Of a stretch of 64,000 nt of DNA, positions 23,038 to 33,577 are shown in pieces; position 1 is the stretch's first letter, and each line of letters begins with the position of its first letter. Made by a program: the position numbers and the translations under genes. The notes under the pieces were generated by a model. The model ran no database searches and was not told where the DNA came from. It saw only the letters and a program-made list of their open reading frames with translations. This DNA is from Batkoa obscura (Eukaryota; Entomophthoromycota; Entomophthoromycetes; Entomophthorales; Batkoaceae): positions 1,984,001 through 2,048,000 of the forward strand of contig JASVEC010000002.1 in NCBI GenBank assembly GCA_030770535.1. The letters run 5' to 3'.

Positions 23038-23227
23038 TATAATAATATTATATTAATAATACAAAATAGGATCAATCTTGTCTTTCAAAAATCCGTTTTT
23101 AAATTGCTATTGATAATAATATAAGGATAATTTATTAACTAAATAAATACTATTCAATGTGTGACATCATATTAATATTATTGTAACTAAATTTAAACAG
23201 TTTTATATTAAAGTTACAGCTACTATA

Positions 23228-23325
23228 TGGGGATGTATTTTTTGTTTAAGAATTTTACTAACAATCTTTCCACTCAAATAGCGCTTAAAAATGTAAAAGT
23301 GATGAAATCAAAAAAAACATTCTAA
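23228..23325 (+). mobile_element. TGGGG miniature element, right end decayed
   Basis: Begins TGGGGATGTATTTTTTG and contains the family core AGAATTTTACTAACAATC. It ends in a weak ACATTCTA, only four bases before the next copy, making a head-to-tail pair. Confidence 0.85.
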
Positions 23326-23329
23326 TATA

Positions 23330-23429
23330 TGGGGATGTATTTTTGTGTTTAAGAATTTTACTAATAATTTTTCCGCCTAAATAGCGCTTAAAAATGGAAA
23401 AAATAATGAAGTCAAGAAAAACACTCCCA
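23330..23429 (+). mobile_element. TGGGG miniature element, second of a tandem pair
   Basis: Begins TGGGGATGTATTTTTGTG and ends AACACTCCCA, with TA at both flanks. Same orientation as the copy immediately to its left. Confidence 0.87.
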
Positions 23430-23671
23430 TATCAAGATTAAAATTGATATATTCAATTTACTAAGCTAGATAAGAAATTCAACAATTATAAAAAGTAACT
23501 AAATTCATCAATATTTTATTTAGAAGCGACATTAAAACTTGAGCTACTACTCAATCTCCTTTTTGAAACCATTTTTAAATTAATATATTCACTGTACTTA
23601 TTTAATTTCTGTTTTTTAAGTAAAAGGTTATTTACATTTGTAAGCAAAGTCATAGAACACAATCTAACATA

Positions 23672-23772
23672 TGGGGATGTTTTTTTCAGCTTGATTACTT
23701 TTTCCATCTTTTAAGCGCTATTTGAGCGGAAAAATTGTTAGTAAAATTCTTAAATACAAAAATACATCCCCA
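23672..23772 (-). mobile_element. TGGGG miniature element, intact ends
   Basis: Ends are TGGGGATGTTTTTTTC and AATACATCCCCA with TA on both sides. Minus orientation. Confidence 0.88.
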
Positions 23773-23844
23773 TATTCAGTCTATGATAAATTCAAAGAAT
23801 ATTAAGGGTTTCAAGAGAAATATATTGAAAATAACACATTGCTA

Positions 23845-24831
23845 ATGAAACATTTGAATGTAAATAGTAAGGATGATATATAATTTTCATAAGAAGAAAA
23901 TAATAGATTTTTATAGCACTAAGAAATTATTAGAACTATTTAGGTATCATTTAAGTCAAATCGGAGTAGCTAGGTTTTATCGGTCTATCAATAACATTGA
24001 ATATGTTATCAAGTATTTTACTCCAAGCGTTTTAAGGTCCTTAAAAATATACAACAGTGCTTATTTAGACATTTGAGGATTGGAAATATTACAAACAGAG
24101 TTCAACAAATTAAAAATGTTGCGCCTAAGATCTGATGGATATATTGGCGTTTATAATGAAATCAACCCTGGTATAAGTTTTGGCTCAGTTAGAATTAAAA
24201 ATCAGTGTAAGTTTTAATTTTGATCTTTCATGCTTTTGTGATTTGACATGATTAAAGAACATACAGTTAATAACCTCCAAAAGCCCTTATTTTAACAATG
24301 ATGAGAGTGTAGAGTTTCTTGAAAATAATAACATTGGTGCTTTAGGACGCTTTTGCTTGAATAATATATTTAACCATGGTATTCTAGAATTATTGAGTTT
24401 AAAAAAAGTCCAATTGATTAACCTACTAAAAGACACATTAAGAGCAATTCCTCTATCGTCAAATATTCAACTATTCAGACTATTCACTTTAATTATTTAA
24501 ATTTTACTATTCGAAAAATGTTTGGTAAACGTCAGTTAGATAAGAATGAACTTTATAAAAAAACTACAATCCAATTAAGTGTAGATTTACCAAGCATATT
24601 ATTATTAATTGCTCTAAACTTACACTTGAAAAAGTTTATTGCTTCTTATTCCTTTTCCCAAACCTTGAAGCCTTAAATATTAAGAGATTTAAATTAGCGA
24701 TTCTAAATAGTGCTATCGAATTTAAACTTATTATTCCTTTATTATTTGTTGCTCCTATTGAAAATTTGAATGATAAAGCTTGTAAAGAAATGGAGCAGAT
24801 CTCCATACTAAACTGGGTAAGAGTAGAATAA
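23845..24831 (+). pseudogene. Decayed LRR/F-box-like protein gene
   Basis: Several open stretches on the plus strand have leucine-rich, repeat-like content: RYHLSQIGVARFYRSINNIE, then TPSVLRSLKIYNSAYLDI, and near the end LTLEKVYCFLFLFPNLEALN and ISILNWVRVE with a final TAA at 24829-24831. Between them the frame shifts and meets in-frame stops, for example after AYLDI near 24075. The style matches the large, fast-evolving F-box/LRR families of some early fungi, but I see no clear F-box. It is flanked by miniature elements. It could still be a functional gene with introns I failed to place; decay is the simpler reading. Confidence 0.45.
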
Positions 24832-25045
24832 GCCTATTATTAGCTAGATTTAGACATTGTTGCCTAATGTTCTATGTTGGCCTTTCTATATTATATCTAA
24901 TATATTATATTAGTCAGAACTACTCCAAATTTCGATCTATGATCTTTTGACATTATCTTATGTCTAATAAACTTTTATGCTTTTATTATGCTCCCTAATT
25001 ATTATAAATCAACTTTGTGTTTATTTTGTTTGTTTTGTTAATATT

Positions 25046-25144
25046 TGAGGATATATTTTTTGCTTAATAATTTTACTAGCAATTTTTTCGCTTAAATAGC
25101 GCTTAAAAAATGGAAAAAATTATGAAATCAAAAAAATATCACCA
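25046..25144 (+). mobile_element. Degenerate TGGGG miniature element
   Basis: The left end is TGAGGATATATTTTTTG and the right end AATATCACCA; the core AATTTTACTAGCAATTTTTT is recognisable. It directly precedes another copy in the same orientation. Confidence 0.8.
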
Positions 25145-25146
25145 TA

Positions 25147-25247
25147 TGGGGCTGTATTTTTGTGTTTGAGAATTTTACTAACAAATTTTCCACTCAAATA
25201 GCACTTAAAAGATAGAAAAAGTGATGAAGCTAAAAAAAATACCTCCA
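25147..25247 (+). mobile_element. TGGGG miniature element
   Basis: Ends are TGGGGCTGTATTTTTGTG and AATACCTCCA, with TA at each flank. The GGGGCTGT end is a step closer to the terminus of the full-length transposon (GGGGCTGTCC). Confidence 0.86.
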
Positions 25248-26017
25248 TATTTTAAACCTTATTAACTATCTTTCTATAAGTCAAAGCAAAGCTGAATGTA
25301 TTTATCACAGTAACGCCCTGGGTTTGAGGTTAGCAAAGGTAGTATTTAAGTCTGTGGAAGCAGACTTTTTGATATAGCTTAATACATTAACTATGATAAT
25401 TCCCTTATTATTACATCTATATATTTAAGAGATGCCATCAAATATTTGAATATGCTTTTCTTGAACTTAGCACAATAAAATAATATGAAAATATTTTTTA
25501 CCAATTATATCCATTTTTGCTACTTTTTGAAATTTCGAAACTAGTACACTTGTTAAACTTATGTCTTGCCTAACTTTTATAATTAAAAATTAAGTATTAA
25601 GTGACAAATTGGCATAATAATAAAATAGCTGTTTATAAAATTCATCATTAGCCAACACATCCAAACTTACAACTGAATTGGCTAGCTAATTTTAAATTTA
25701 AAAAAAGTAGCAAAAAAGGGCAATTGATAAAAAACACTCCCATACTTTATACCTTAATTTATTAGAGCAGCTTGCAATTATATGGTCTTTATTTTTAATC
25801 TGTAATTAAAATTTTTAAATTGTATCTAAAAGCATCTAATAATCTTTGGCCATTTAAATTCACACTAGAAAAAAATAATTACAAATTTAAAGCAATAAAC
25901 TTTTAGTTACACAAGTTATTCTAATTTTGAGCTTAATGTTTGTTTATAAAAAAACAATTGATTTATTTGATCTATAAAATTAAAATTAATCTACGTTTGA
26001 CAAAAAAGTAAATTCAA

Positions 26018-27184
26018 ATGATGCAGGAAATGGTAGAAAGGGATAGAAATGAAGGAGAACGAGTTATAAATGAGACAAACGGTGATGGTATAGAGGCATA
26101 CCAATCAAGAAATCAAGAATACAGAGATTTAACAGAAAAAATTGAAGGTAAACTATAAATAAAACATTAACTACAAAATTGATACTTTTTAGCTGCTAAA
26201 ACGGAACCAGAGAAAGGACATCATGGATTGTTATCTTACAGTTTAAAATTGGCGAACAAGTTATTTAAACATGGTAAGAAGATATATAATAAATAAATAA
26301 ATAAATAAGTCGTGAATTCATTTTTCAGTAAGAAACCCATTTGAAGCCAGTATGGATAGCAAACTATTAAGGATGACTTCCGAACTTGGACAACAGGCAG
26401 CTAAGAGAATAAAATTAGAAGATAACTGTATAGATCCAGAACTATTTGTTGCTAAACTAAAAGATTTTAAATATGAGAAAAATGACGCATTGGTTAAACA
26501 AATGGATATTGAGACTATACCAACCAGTTATCACTTATCTAATTTAGTTAAATATCATTGGGATAAAGCACCAAGTGTCAATGTGTAATTAAAATTTTTG
26601 AATTGGCTAAAGTAGATTTTTAATTGTTTAGTTTAGGAATGCTAGGTTTAGCAAGAAGAGTAACGAGGAAAGTGGGTAGAAGAAAAGAGTTGGGATTAAA
26701 CAAAAGAGCAGCAGTTCAATCAGAACAAGTATTATATGTTAATTATGTCATATATCGTATTAAATTCTTTAATTAGGTGGATCATAAAGATTTAGCCAAG
26801 AATGGTAGCTCCACTGTGAATGAAGCAAAAGATATTTATATACTATTACAGCAATATGGGGAAATATCTTTATTTGAGTTTGCGCTTAATCCAATGAGTT
26901 TTGGACAATCTGTAGAAAATTTATTTTATATATCCTTTTTGATTAAAGAAGGCAAAGCTAAACTTGAACTAAACCAAGATACAAATATTTTAATGCTATC
27001 TGCTGCATCTGCTCCTACTAAAGATGACTATCAAAATGGTTTAAAAAAGAAGCAAATTATTATGGAATTGGATTATCAGTCTTGGGAAGGCTTAATCGCT
27101 TTTTTTAATATTAAAAGATCAATTATACCGGATAGGCAAGCCTATAATAGCAATGAAATGGTAACTAGTTATATTGTTGAATAA
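26018..27184 (+). CDS. NSE4: Nse4 kleisin of the SMC5-SMC6 complex
   Basis: Five exons: 26018-26147, 26193-26273, 26329-26584, 26632-26728 and 26777-27184 (323 aa). The N-terminal helical part (NPFEASMDSKLLRMTSELGQ) corresponds to the kleisin region that contacts the SMC6 neck. The C-terminal winged-helix region carries the family hallmark EFALNPMSFGQSVENLFYIS followed by FLIKEGKAKLELNQDTNILM. Nse4 bridges the SMC5 and SMC6 heads and is required for DNA repair and recombination in the nucleus. Its length agrees with fungal Nse4. It ends 116 bases from the stop of the fidgetin-like gene in a tail-to-tail pair. One intron carries an (AATA)n microsatellite. Confidence 0.93.
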
Positions 27185-27300
27185 TAGGATGCGATAAACG
27201 ATAAACGATATTAATGAGTAAATAAAAGTATATTTATTAAATTCTTGTTTTTTTATTATAAGCTTTAATTGGATAAAAAATGAGACACAATTTTAGCTTA

Positions 27301-29456
27301 TTAATTTAGTGAGCCAAATTTTTCATTCCACTCAATATAAAAATCTAATTCTTTAGGATCTACAGAAGCTCTTACTTGCTTTAAAGCCAATAAAAAATCA
27401 TTTAGTTCCATTGGTCGAACTTCATCCAGCTTGGCAGTAGCAATACAAGCAATACTACGAATAGGTCCAAGAGCAGCTTCACGACATAAGCCATCCATAT
27501 CCGATCCAGAATAACCCTGTGTAAGTTTTGCTACATGATCAATTTCCTCATCCGTAAGACCATGGGCTAAATTCTTTTTCAATAAATTTTCTATAATTTT
27601 CCTTCTACCGTTTTGTTCTGGCAATGGAATATACACTCGTTTTCGAAACCTTCGTCGTGCTGCTTCATCAATTTCTTGTGGTCGATTAGTAGCTCCAATA
27701 ACCAATACCCTATCATCTTCTGAAGTGGCACAACCATCTAGTTGAACCAAAAATTCTGTTTTGATACGCCTTGTTGCTTCTACTTCACCATCCGTTCTTT
27801 GTGTCAATAAAGAATCAATTTCATCTACAAATATAACTGAGGGTTGATGGCATCTTGCTACAGCAAATAGTGCCCGTACCATCTTTTCTCCATCGCCAAT
27901 CCATTTTGATGTTAACGATGATGAAGAGATAGAAAAAAAGGTTGCGTTACTTTGACTAGCAATACATTTACCTATCAACGTTTTACCTGTGCCTGGTGGT
28001 CCGAATAGTAAAAGGCCTTTGGGTGGACCCAAAAGTCCTTTAAATATATCTGGTCTTAGCATTGGCCATACAACAATCTCTTTAATTAAATTTTTGGCAT
28101 GATCCAATCCTGCAATATCGTCCCAGTCCAACTTTAAGTTATGGCTCATAATTTCATTCATAATCCTTTCAACCATTTGTGGCTCTACATTTTTTAATCG
28201 TGGATCAACTTCTTCATCTTTGTCATCTAAGTTAATTGTCTTCTTTTTCTTTTTACTCGAATCTAAATTGTATGAACTATAAATAGTTAAATATACTCTT
28301 ATAACAGTTCAAGTAAAGCTTACCTATATTCTTTTCTAATCTCTTCAAATTCGTCCTCTTCATCGGTATCTCTCTTTTTTGCTGGATTTACAAATGGTTT
28401 GTTGTTGTTGTAGCCATGATTTCTATTATTTGAACGAGAGTTCAAATCTGAAGTTGATTTCTTTTTGGAATTCATTTGCTTAGCAATAATAAATACACTG
28501 ATCATTAAATAAGTAAAATCAACTTACTAGTAACTGTTTTGCGGTTTTAAACTCTGTAGCACCATTCCTTCCTGATTCTGCTTCATCAGAATCATATTTC
28601 TTAGAAATCTTAATAATTAATAATAAACTTTTTAGTTGTTATTAAAATTACCTTTGGTGTGCTACTCGTCCTTCCCTGTTGTTTGTTATTCATAGGCTTT
28701 ATGTTAGCATTATCACTGCCATTGATAAAAATAAATAAAGTGGCTTTAAAATGTTAAGCTGTAAAATTATTACCTGTTAGTAATTACTGGTACATTAAAA
28801 TCAGCCAAGCTTTTAACTTTATATCTTTTTGGGAAAAACTATTGAATATCACGTAAATATCATACTAAAACTGTAATTACTCTTAAGCTTACCCTCAACG
28901 CGTATTCTGATAAACTACCTCTTTTTCCATTATCCTCCTGCTTAAATGCATCAAATAAAGAATAATTAACTTCCTGTCCACTCAGTTTAGAGGTTAATGG
29001 GTAAGTTAAAATGGATTCATTAAACTTAAGATGATCTTTATCATCAGGTTTGATTTCATTCCATAATTTTCTATGCTCTCTTAATAAGTCTAATTTCAAA
29101 TTATTTTTTTGAAGGTGTAGATCATTTAAAATTCTGTTCATAAATGGGATTCCTGATATTTTTTTACTCTTAGTATGTCCGTTATCTATCTTTTTTAAAC
29201 TTGCTTCCGATCTTGGAAATAACAACATCTTTGAATGCTCCAATTTATCACTAGCTGAATTGATATCCTTTAACGAAGATAGTAAATTATTTAATTTTTG
29301 CTCAGGAGAGTGATTCTCATCTACTGCTTTGAAACGCTCTACTTCTATTTTAGGTTGAAACTTTTTTGAGTTAAAATAACTTAACGATAGTGCTTCTTCT
29401 ACTTCCAACATTGCTTCATCAAATACATCCGCTAAATTTGGCTTTTTATTTTCCAT
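27301..29456 (-). CDS. Fidgetin-like AAA ATPase (FIGNL1-like)
   Basis: Six exons on the minus strand: 29456-28893, 28838-28774, 28715-28652, 28608-28528, 28478-28324 and 28276-27301 (634 aa). The N-terminal half is low-complexity with a FKTAKQ motif. The AAA domain (about residues 345-634) is very well conserved. It has [20 protein letters not shown], Walker A GPPGTGKT (about 402-409), pore loop SKWIGDGEK, Walker B VIFVDEID (about 461), the Arg-finger region [10 protein letters not shown] and a Vps4-type C-terminal helix ([11 protein letters not shown]). FIGNL1 acts in homologous recombination by removing RAD51. A microtubule-severing role is known for relatives. The start is the ATG of [10 protein letters not shown]; the open frame continues upstream without another ATG. 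Confidence 0.92.
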
Positions 29457-29815
29457 GTTATCAATCTTATTTTGACATTTAAGAAGTAAAATCCTTAAAA
29501 GTTTGATATTTAACAAAATTTACCATTTAAGGTAGAATTAATGCAAAAGAGGTACTGCGCAATAATCTGTATTGTGCTTATAACTGTTTTTCTATAGAGT
29601 GATTATTAATAGAATGTTAATAAAATAGACTATCCTAGTAGCTGGTATTAAAATTTATTTATTAACAGTTTGAAAATATAAGAGAAAAAATCCTCAATAT
29701 TTTATTAGACTTGTGTTATTAAAATAATATTTGACTATAATATTAAAATAGTTGAGGCTAAAAATGAGAAAAAAATTTATCTAGAACAAAAGCTAAAAAA
29801 CACTGATAAATCGTC
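29457..29815. other. Divergent promoter region
   Basis: About 360 bases between the divergent fidgetin-like and TFG-like genes. It is AT-rich and no other feature is seen. Confidence 0.5.
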
Positions 29816-31406
29816 ATGACCAATAAAAAGGAAAAGGTATTTAGTGCTAAAATTAAGATAAGTTCAATTATGACTTTTAACATGAATCAAACAAAAGAAA
29901 CAAATAAAATAAGTTTAAACGAAATGGAAGCAAACAAATATCAAAGTATTAGACAAATGTTGCCTGTTCAAAATAGTGCTATTTCAATTAAATGTATTGA
30001 TATATAATTTACAATTATGTTTTGTTAAAAATAAATTTTCTATAGGTAAATGTGGAGGTGAAGTTCGCAGAGTCACCATTCATAATGTCCCCACTTTTGA
30101 TGAGTAGCAATAATAGATTTAAAATAAGTTGTATTAACAAGCTTTAGACTTCTTTTTTTGGTTCATCGTCTGTTTAGAAGTAGACTCCCTGCCAATCTTA
30201 ATAATATCGTGTTGAAGTATATCGACGAAGGTAATGATTAATTTGATTCAAATTTATTCCATAATTGTGAATAAATTATGTATAGTGTTAATGATTTATT
30301 AATATTTTGATAGACAATGATCTAGTGTCAATAACTGATGATATTGATATCAACCATGCAATGGCTATATCAAATACTATTAAAATATTAGTATATGGTA
30401 ATGAGTATGTATAACATAGATACAATCATTAAACTTTATTTAGATCATGAAAAAAATCCATTCCCAGAATTACCGGCTCAACTTTCTAACTTTTATTCAA
30501 ATAATAATAAAATAAATACTTTAGATTTTTTAGAAGTTAGACAGGAAATAAGAGATATCAATAACAAGCTTGATCAATTATTTCACTCTTTGAAGAAGGA
30601 TGTAAAATCTGAAAGTAAATAAAATCATAACATCATAAATTATGTCTCTAACTATTTTATTAAAGATAATACAAAACATGATAACACACTTTCTAATTCT
30701 GATATGGGTAACAATTTTAGAGCCTTAAAAATATTAATCTTAATTTTATTTAGATCAACTTTTAGAGGGAACTAATGCTTTAAAGTTGGGAAATGCTTCA
30801 AATAATACTTCAGGAGGTCCTAACACGAATTCTCAAGAAGCTTTATCTTTGTCAAAACCCCAAACCTCTTATCCTCCCATCCCGCAACAATCAACTTATT
30901 CTGATAGCCCTCAAATATCTAGTAACATACAAAATTCTACACCCGCTTCTACTAATCAACAGAGTCAATATCCTCTAAATCAACAGCAATCAGCTCAACA
31001 TCAGCCAGCTCAACATCAACAAAATTCCTATCCACCTGTACAACAAAGTATTCCACTAAACCAAGTATCTATTGGACAAAATCAATCTCCATATCCCAGT
31101 AGCGGTCAACTTCCACCAAAGCAAGGTTATGGCCAGGGGTCTTATTATCCATCTTCTCATCAGTCTACTCCTCAATCTAACCCACAAGCCAGTGCTCCCT
31201 ATCCACCACAGAATAGTTTACCTCAACAACATCACCAATCTAGTTATCCACCTATTAGCAATAATTCTACTGCTTCTGCTCAATATGGCCATACTTCTTA
31301 TCCACCTACACCTTCCCATGTTTCTGGATATCCTCCACAATCATCTGGATACCCATCACAAGTCCCACCTAGCCCAGGAGTATATCCAAACCCTTATCGT
31401 AATTAA
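29816..31406 (+). CDS. TFG-like PB1 protein of ER exit sites
   Basis: Seven exons: 29816-29993, 30046-30103, 30148-30230, 30314-30397, 30444-30614, 30666-30707 and 30754-31406 (422 aa). Residues about 55-150 form a PB1 domain spread over four short exons. It starts ISIKCKCGGEVRRVTIHNVP and has the acidic OPCA-like segment DNDLVSITDDIDINHAMA; both align with human TFG (KLIIKAQLGEDIRRIPIHN and DEDGDLITIFDSSDLSFAI). A coiled coil (EVRQEIRDINNKLDQLFHSL) and a 200-residue Pro/Gln/Ser/Tyr-rich tail with SYPP repeats follow, as in TFG. TFG organises COPII carriers at ER exit sites in animals. The gene for the COPII coat protein Sec31 lies 2 kb downstream. Assignment rests on domain order and motifs. 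Confidence 0.82.
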
Positions 31407-31475
31407 AATTGAATTATTTTAAACTTTAATAAAATTATATTTGATAACCCTTTTATGTTTAAGTTGCAATAAACT

Positions 31476-32423
31476 TTATTGAGAATACTCAGAGTTCCCA
31501 CCACATGCTTCAACTAGTTCCTCTTCTTCCTTTGTTAATCGTAAATCTATAGCATTAGAAATAAGATTCCTCCTAAACTCTAAAGAAGTATTAAACTCAT
31601 TAACGTCAAGTTTTTTACCACCCAATCGATGACCGTCTTCGTTTGCAGTATGCGAAGAATAGTAAGTGTTATTAGGATTATAAGTTTTTGCATTCGATGT
31701 TCTAGAGCCCTTTCCTTTTGTCCAGTCCAATTGAATTACTTCTTTGTTTAAGGTTCTATTTAACTCATGAAACTTAGCATCATGTTCTGAGTGAATCATA
31801 TGAGCTAACTCGTGCATTAATACCTTTTTAACTTGATTATAATTGACAAACCCAGTAAGATCATCCGTCCTTAATCTCAAAGCAATAACTTGTCCTTTGT
31901 TTTTATTGTAGCCCAAAATCTCCTTTTTAAGAGGTGATAACTCTATCAAGCTACCAACTTGCCACTGATATTTTTTCATTATTTCAACAACTCCTAAGTC
32001 TTGTTTTAATTTTAGCAGAAACTCATACGCCTTTTCTCGGTTTGGGAACTCTGATAAGGTTTCTAGTTTATGAAATGTATATTTGGATAACTTTTGCTCT
32101 TCAAAATTAACTTGCTTTCTAGGGGTTGCTGGAGCTACCGTTGCCTTTGGCCGCAAATATAACTCCTTTTCTACACGTTGTAAATTGGATATATCTTTAA
32201 TTGGTGTGGCTATCAATGTTACTTTTGATCCGTCTTTTAATGAGGTCTGATCTACCCTCTCTTCATCTTTTAATACCCTTTTATATACCAACTTTAAATA
32301 TTTCTCTTCAAGCTGAAGTTCTAAAGCTATTTGCTCTTTAATGTATGCTACTGTTGAATCAGAAATAACTTGTATTGATGTAGAGTTTCCTTTATATTGA
32401 ACTAATATGTTAAATGACTCCAT
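31476..32423 (-). CDS. Ubiquitin-like/WLM-domain metalloprotease
   Basis: A single exon of 315 aa. Residues 1-75 form a ubiquitin-like domain (LVQYKGNSTSIQVISDSTVA). The rest is a WLM (Wss1-like metalloprotease) domain with the zinc motif HELAHMIHSEHD (His 204, Glu 205, His 208, His 214), matching HExxHxxxxxH. The conserved block GYNKNKGQVIALRLRTDDLT lies just before it. The S. pombe Ubl-WLM protein and plant relatives share this order. WLM proteases of the Wss1 type degrade DNA-protein crosslinks and SUMO- or ubiquitin-linked substrates. No C-terminal PUB or SUMO-interaction segment is obvious. Its stop lies 69 bases from that of the TFG-like gene (convergent). The zinc ligands are intact, so it is predicted active. 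Confidence 0.9.
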   Translation of the reverse strand: MESFNILVQYKGNSTSIQVISDSTVAYIKEQIALELQLEEKYLKLVYKRVLKDEERVDQTSLKDGSKVTLIATPIKDISNLQRVEKELYLRPKATVAPATPRKQVNFEEQKLSKYTFHKLETLSEFPNREKAYEFLLKLKQDLGVVEIMKKYQWQVGSLIELSPLKKEILGYNKNKGQVIALRLRTDDLTGFVNYNQVKKVLMHELAHMIHSEHDAKFHELNRTLNKEVIQLDWTKGKGSRTSNAKTYNPNNTYYSSHTANEDGHRLGGKKLDVNEFNTSLEFRRNLISNAIDLRLTKEEEELVEACGGNSEYSQ

Positions 32424-33577
32424 TTCAGTTTAAACCTATAAAAGCATTATTGTTCAGTTTTTGTTTATATATTGGTTGCTTAGTGACTTAATGATTTGAT
32501 TACAAATCTAAATTTTATTAGTAATTTTATATTGATCTGGTAAAATCCAAAAGGATCATGGTTTAAAATTTTTAACTAGAGGTAAATGCTACCAAGCATA
32601 GTTGCTACAACTCTATTGAGATCTAGCTTGCGCTAATTTCTAGAGCTTGTAATTTGTTTATTTGACACCTAATCTTAGCTTTAGCCTAATTTTATTAAAA
32701 AAATATTTTTAATGAGTAGTTTAATCAGGTCGCAAATAGAGTTGCAGCAGCTATACATCAAATTAATTGCTATTTTCGAAAGTATATTTAACTAAAAGAG
32801 TCGTTATCTATAAGTTTAATTTTATATCACTATTTTTTATGGTACATTATTACATTGCTATTTACTCTAATAAATTGAATATCAGTCTATAATGTTCGAA
32901 ACAATCAATACCATTAGTATCATTACAATTATTTATAAAAACTTGTCTGCAGAATAAATTTATTTAATACAAATATAAACATAAAAAGTGATTGATAACA
33001 TTGAAGTTATGATATTTCAAATATAGCCCCACTTACATAATAAAATGCTTTTTTGTTTCGAAGCACCTACTTCTCCTCTATTTACGTTATAAGATACTTA
33101 AACATTTAGATGTATTTTAAGCATAAAGTTTTTGTTCAATAAGAATGTAGAATACTTTGGATATTTAGCTTAATAAAATTCATTATTATAATGAACCGAA
33201 TATTTGAATTGTAATCAGATTTAAAAACATTAACATTATTATGAACTAAATGAAATTATGAAATTTAAGACTTCAGAAGCAATACAGCTTTTTATATATA
33301 GTTTTATTCATTTAACTTATTTTAAAATAAACTTGTTTTTGGAAATAATTTAACTGTACCTTTGAATGAATTTTAGTAATGAAATCAAAATAAACTTAGA
33401 AAATAAAGTTAAAAAAAAAGCCAATAAAACCAAGAAACTTCAAACTTCAATATAGATGAACCAATGAAAAATGAAAGAGTCAGATTCCACGTAATAAAAT
33501 TTATAGGGTTCCAACTAACAAAGGATAATAAACAACCAAATTTCAAGATTCTATTTAAACTTCATAAAAAAAGTAAA
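32424..33577. other. Divergent intergenic region with one inverted-repeat element
   Basis: About 1.15 kb between the WLM protease and Sec31. A 157-bp unit with inverted ends lies at 32598-32754 (listed separately). The rest is AT-rich without frames. Confidence 0.5.
32598..32754. mobile_element. Possible 157-bp miniature inverted-repeat element, second type
   Basis: The left end reads ATAGTTGCTACAACTCTATT. The right end, reverse-complemented, reads ATAGCTGCTGCAACTCTATT, so 17 of 20 bases match. The interior is AT-rich and non-coding. No other copy was found in this window, so mobility is inferred only from the inverted termini. Confidence 0.5.

Larger units (their letters stand above)
21748..23844. 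other. Gene-poor tract seeded with miniature elements
   Basis: About 2.1 kb without a recognisable host gene. It holds five copies of the TGGGG miniature element (listed separately) in both orientations. A minus-strand open stretch at 23516-23707 (MEKVIKLKKTSPYVRL...) is partly miniature element and partly Ser/Lys-rich unknown sequence; I do not call it a gene. Confidence 0.6.
24832..26017. other. Gene-poor region with two miniature elements
   Basis: About 1.2 kb. Besides the two elements at 25046-25144 and 25147-25247, a half-element-like end (AAAAAACACTCCCATA) lies near 25730. The rest is AT-rich without a frame. The Nse4 promoter is at the right end. Confidence 0.55.

Noticed and set aside
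23516-23707. A 63-codon minus-strand frame ending RRLSSSSSFNVASK
   Set aside because: Its N-terminal part is miniature-element end sequence. The remainder is too short and unmatched to call a gene.
22603-25247. Regularly recurring 100-bp repeats, considered as a CRISPR-like array
   Set aside because: The copies occur in both orientations with irregular spacing, have inverted ends and TA flanks, and lie in a eukaryotic sequence. They are miniature transposable elements.
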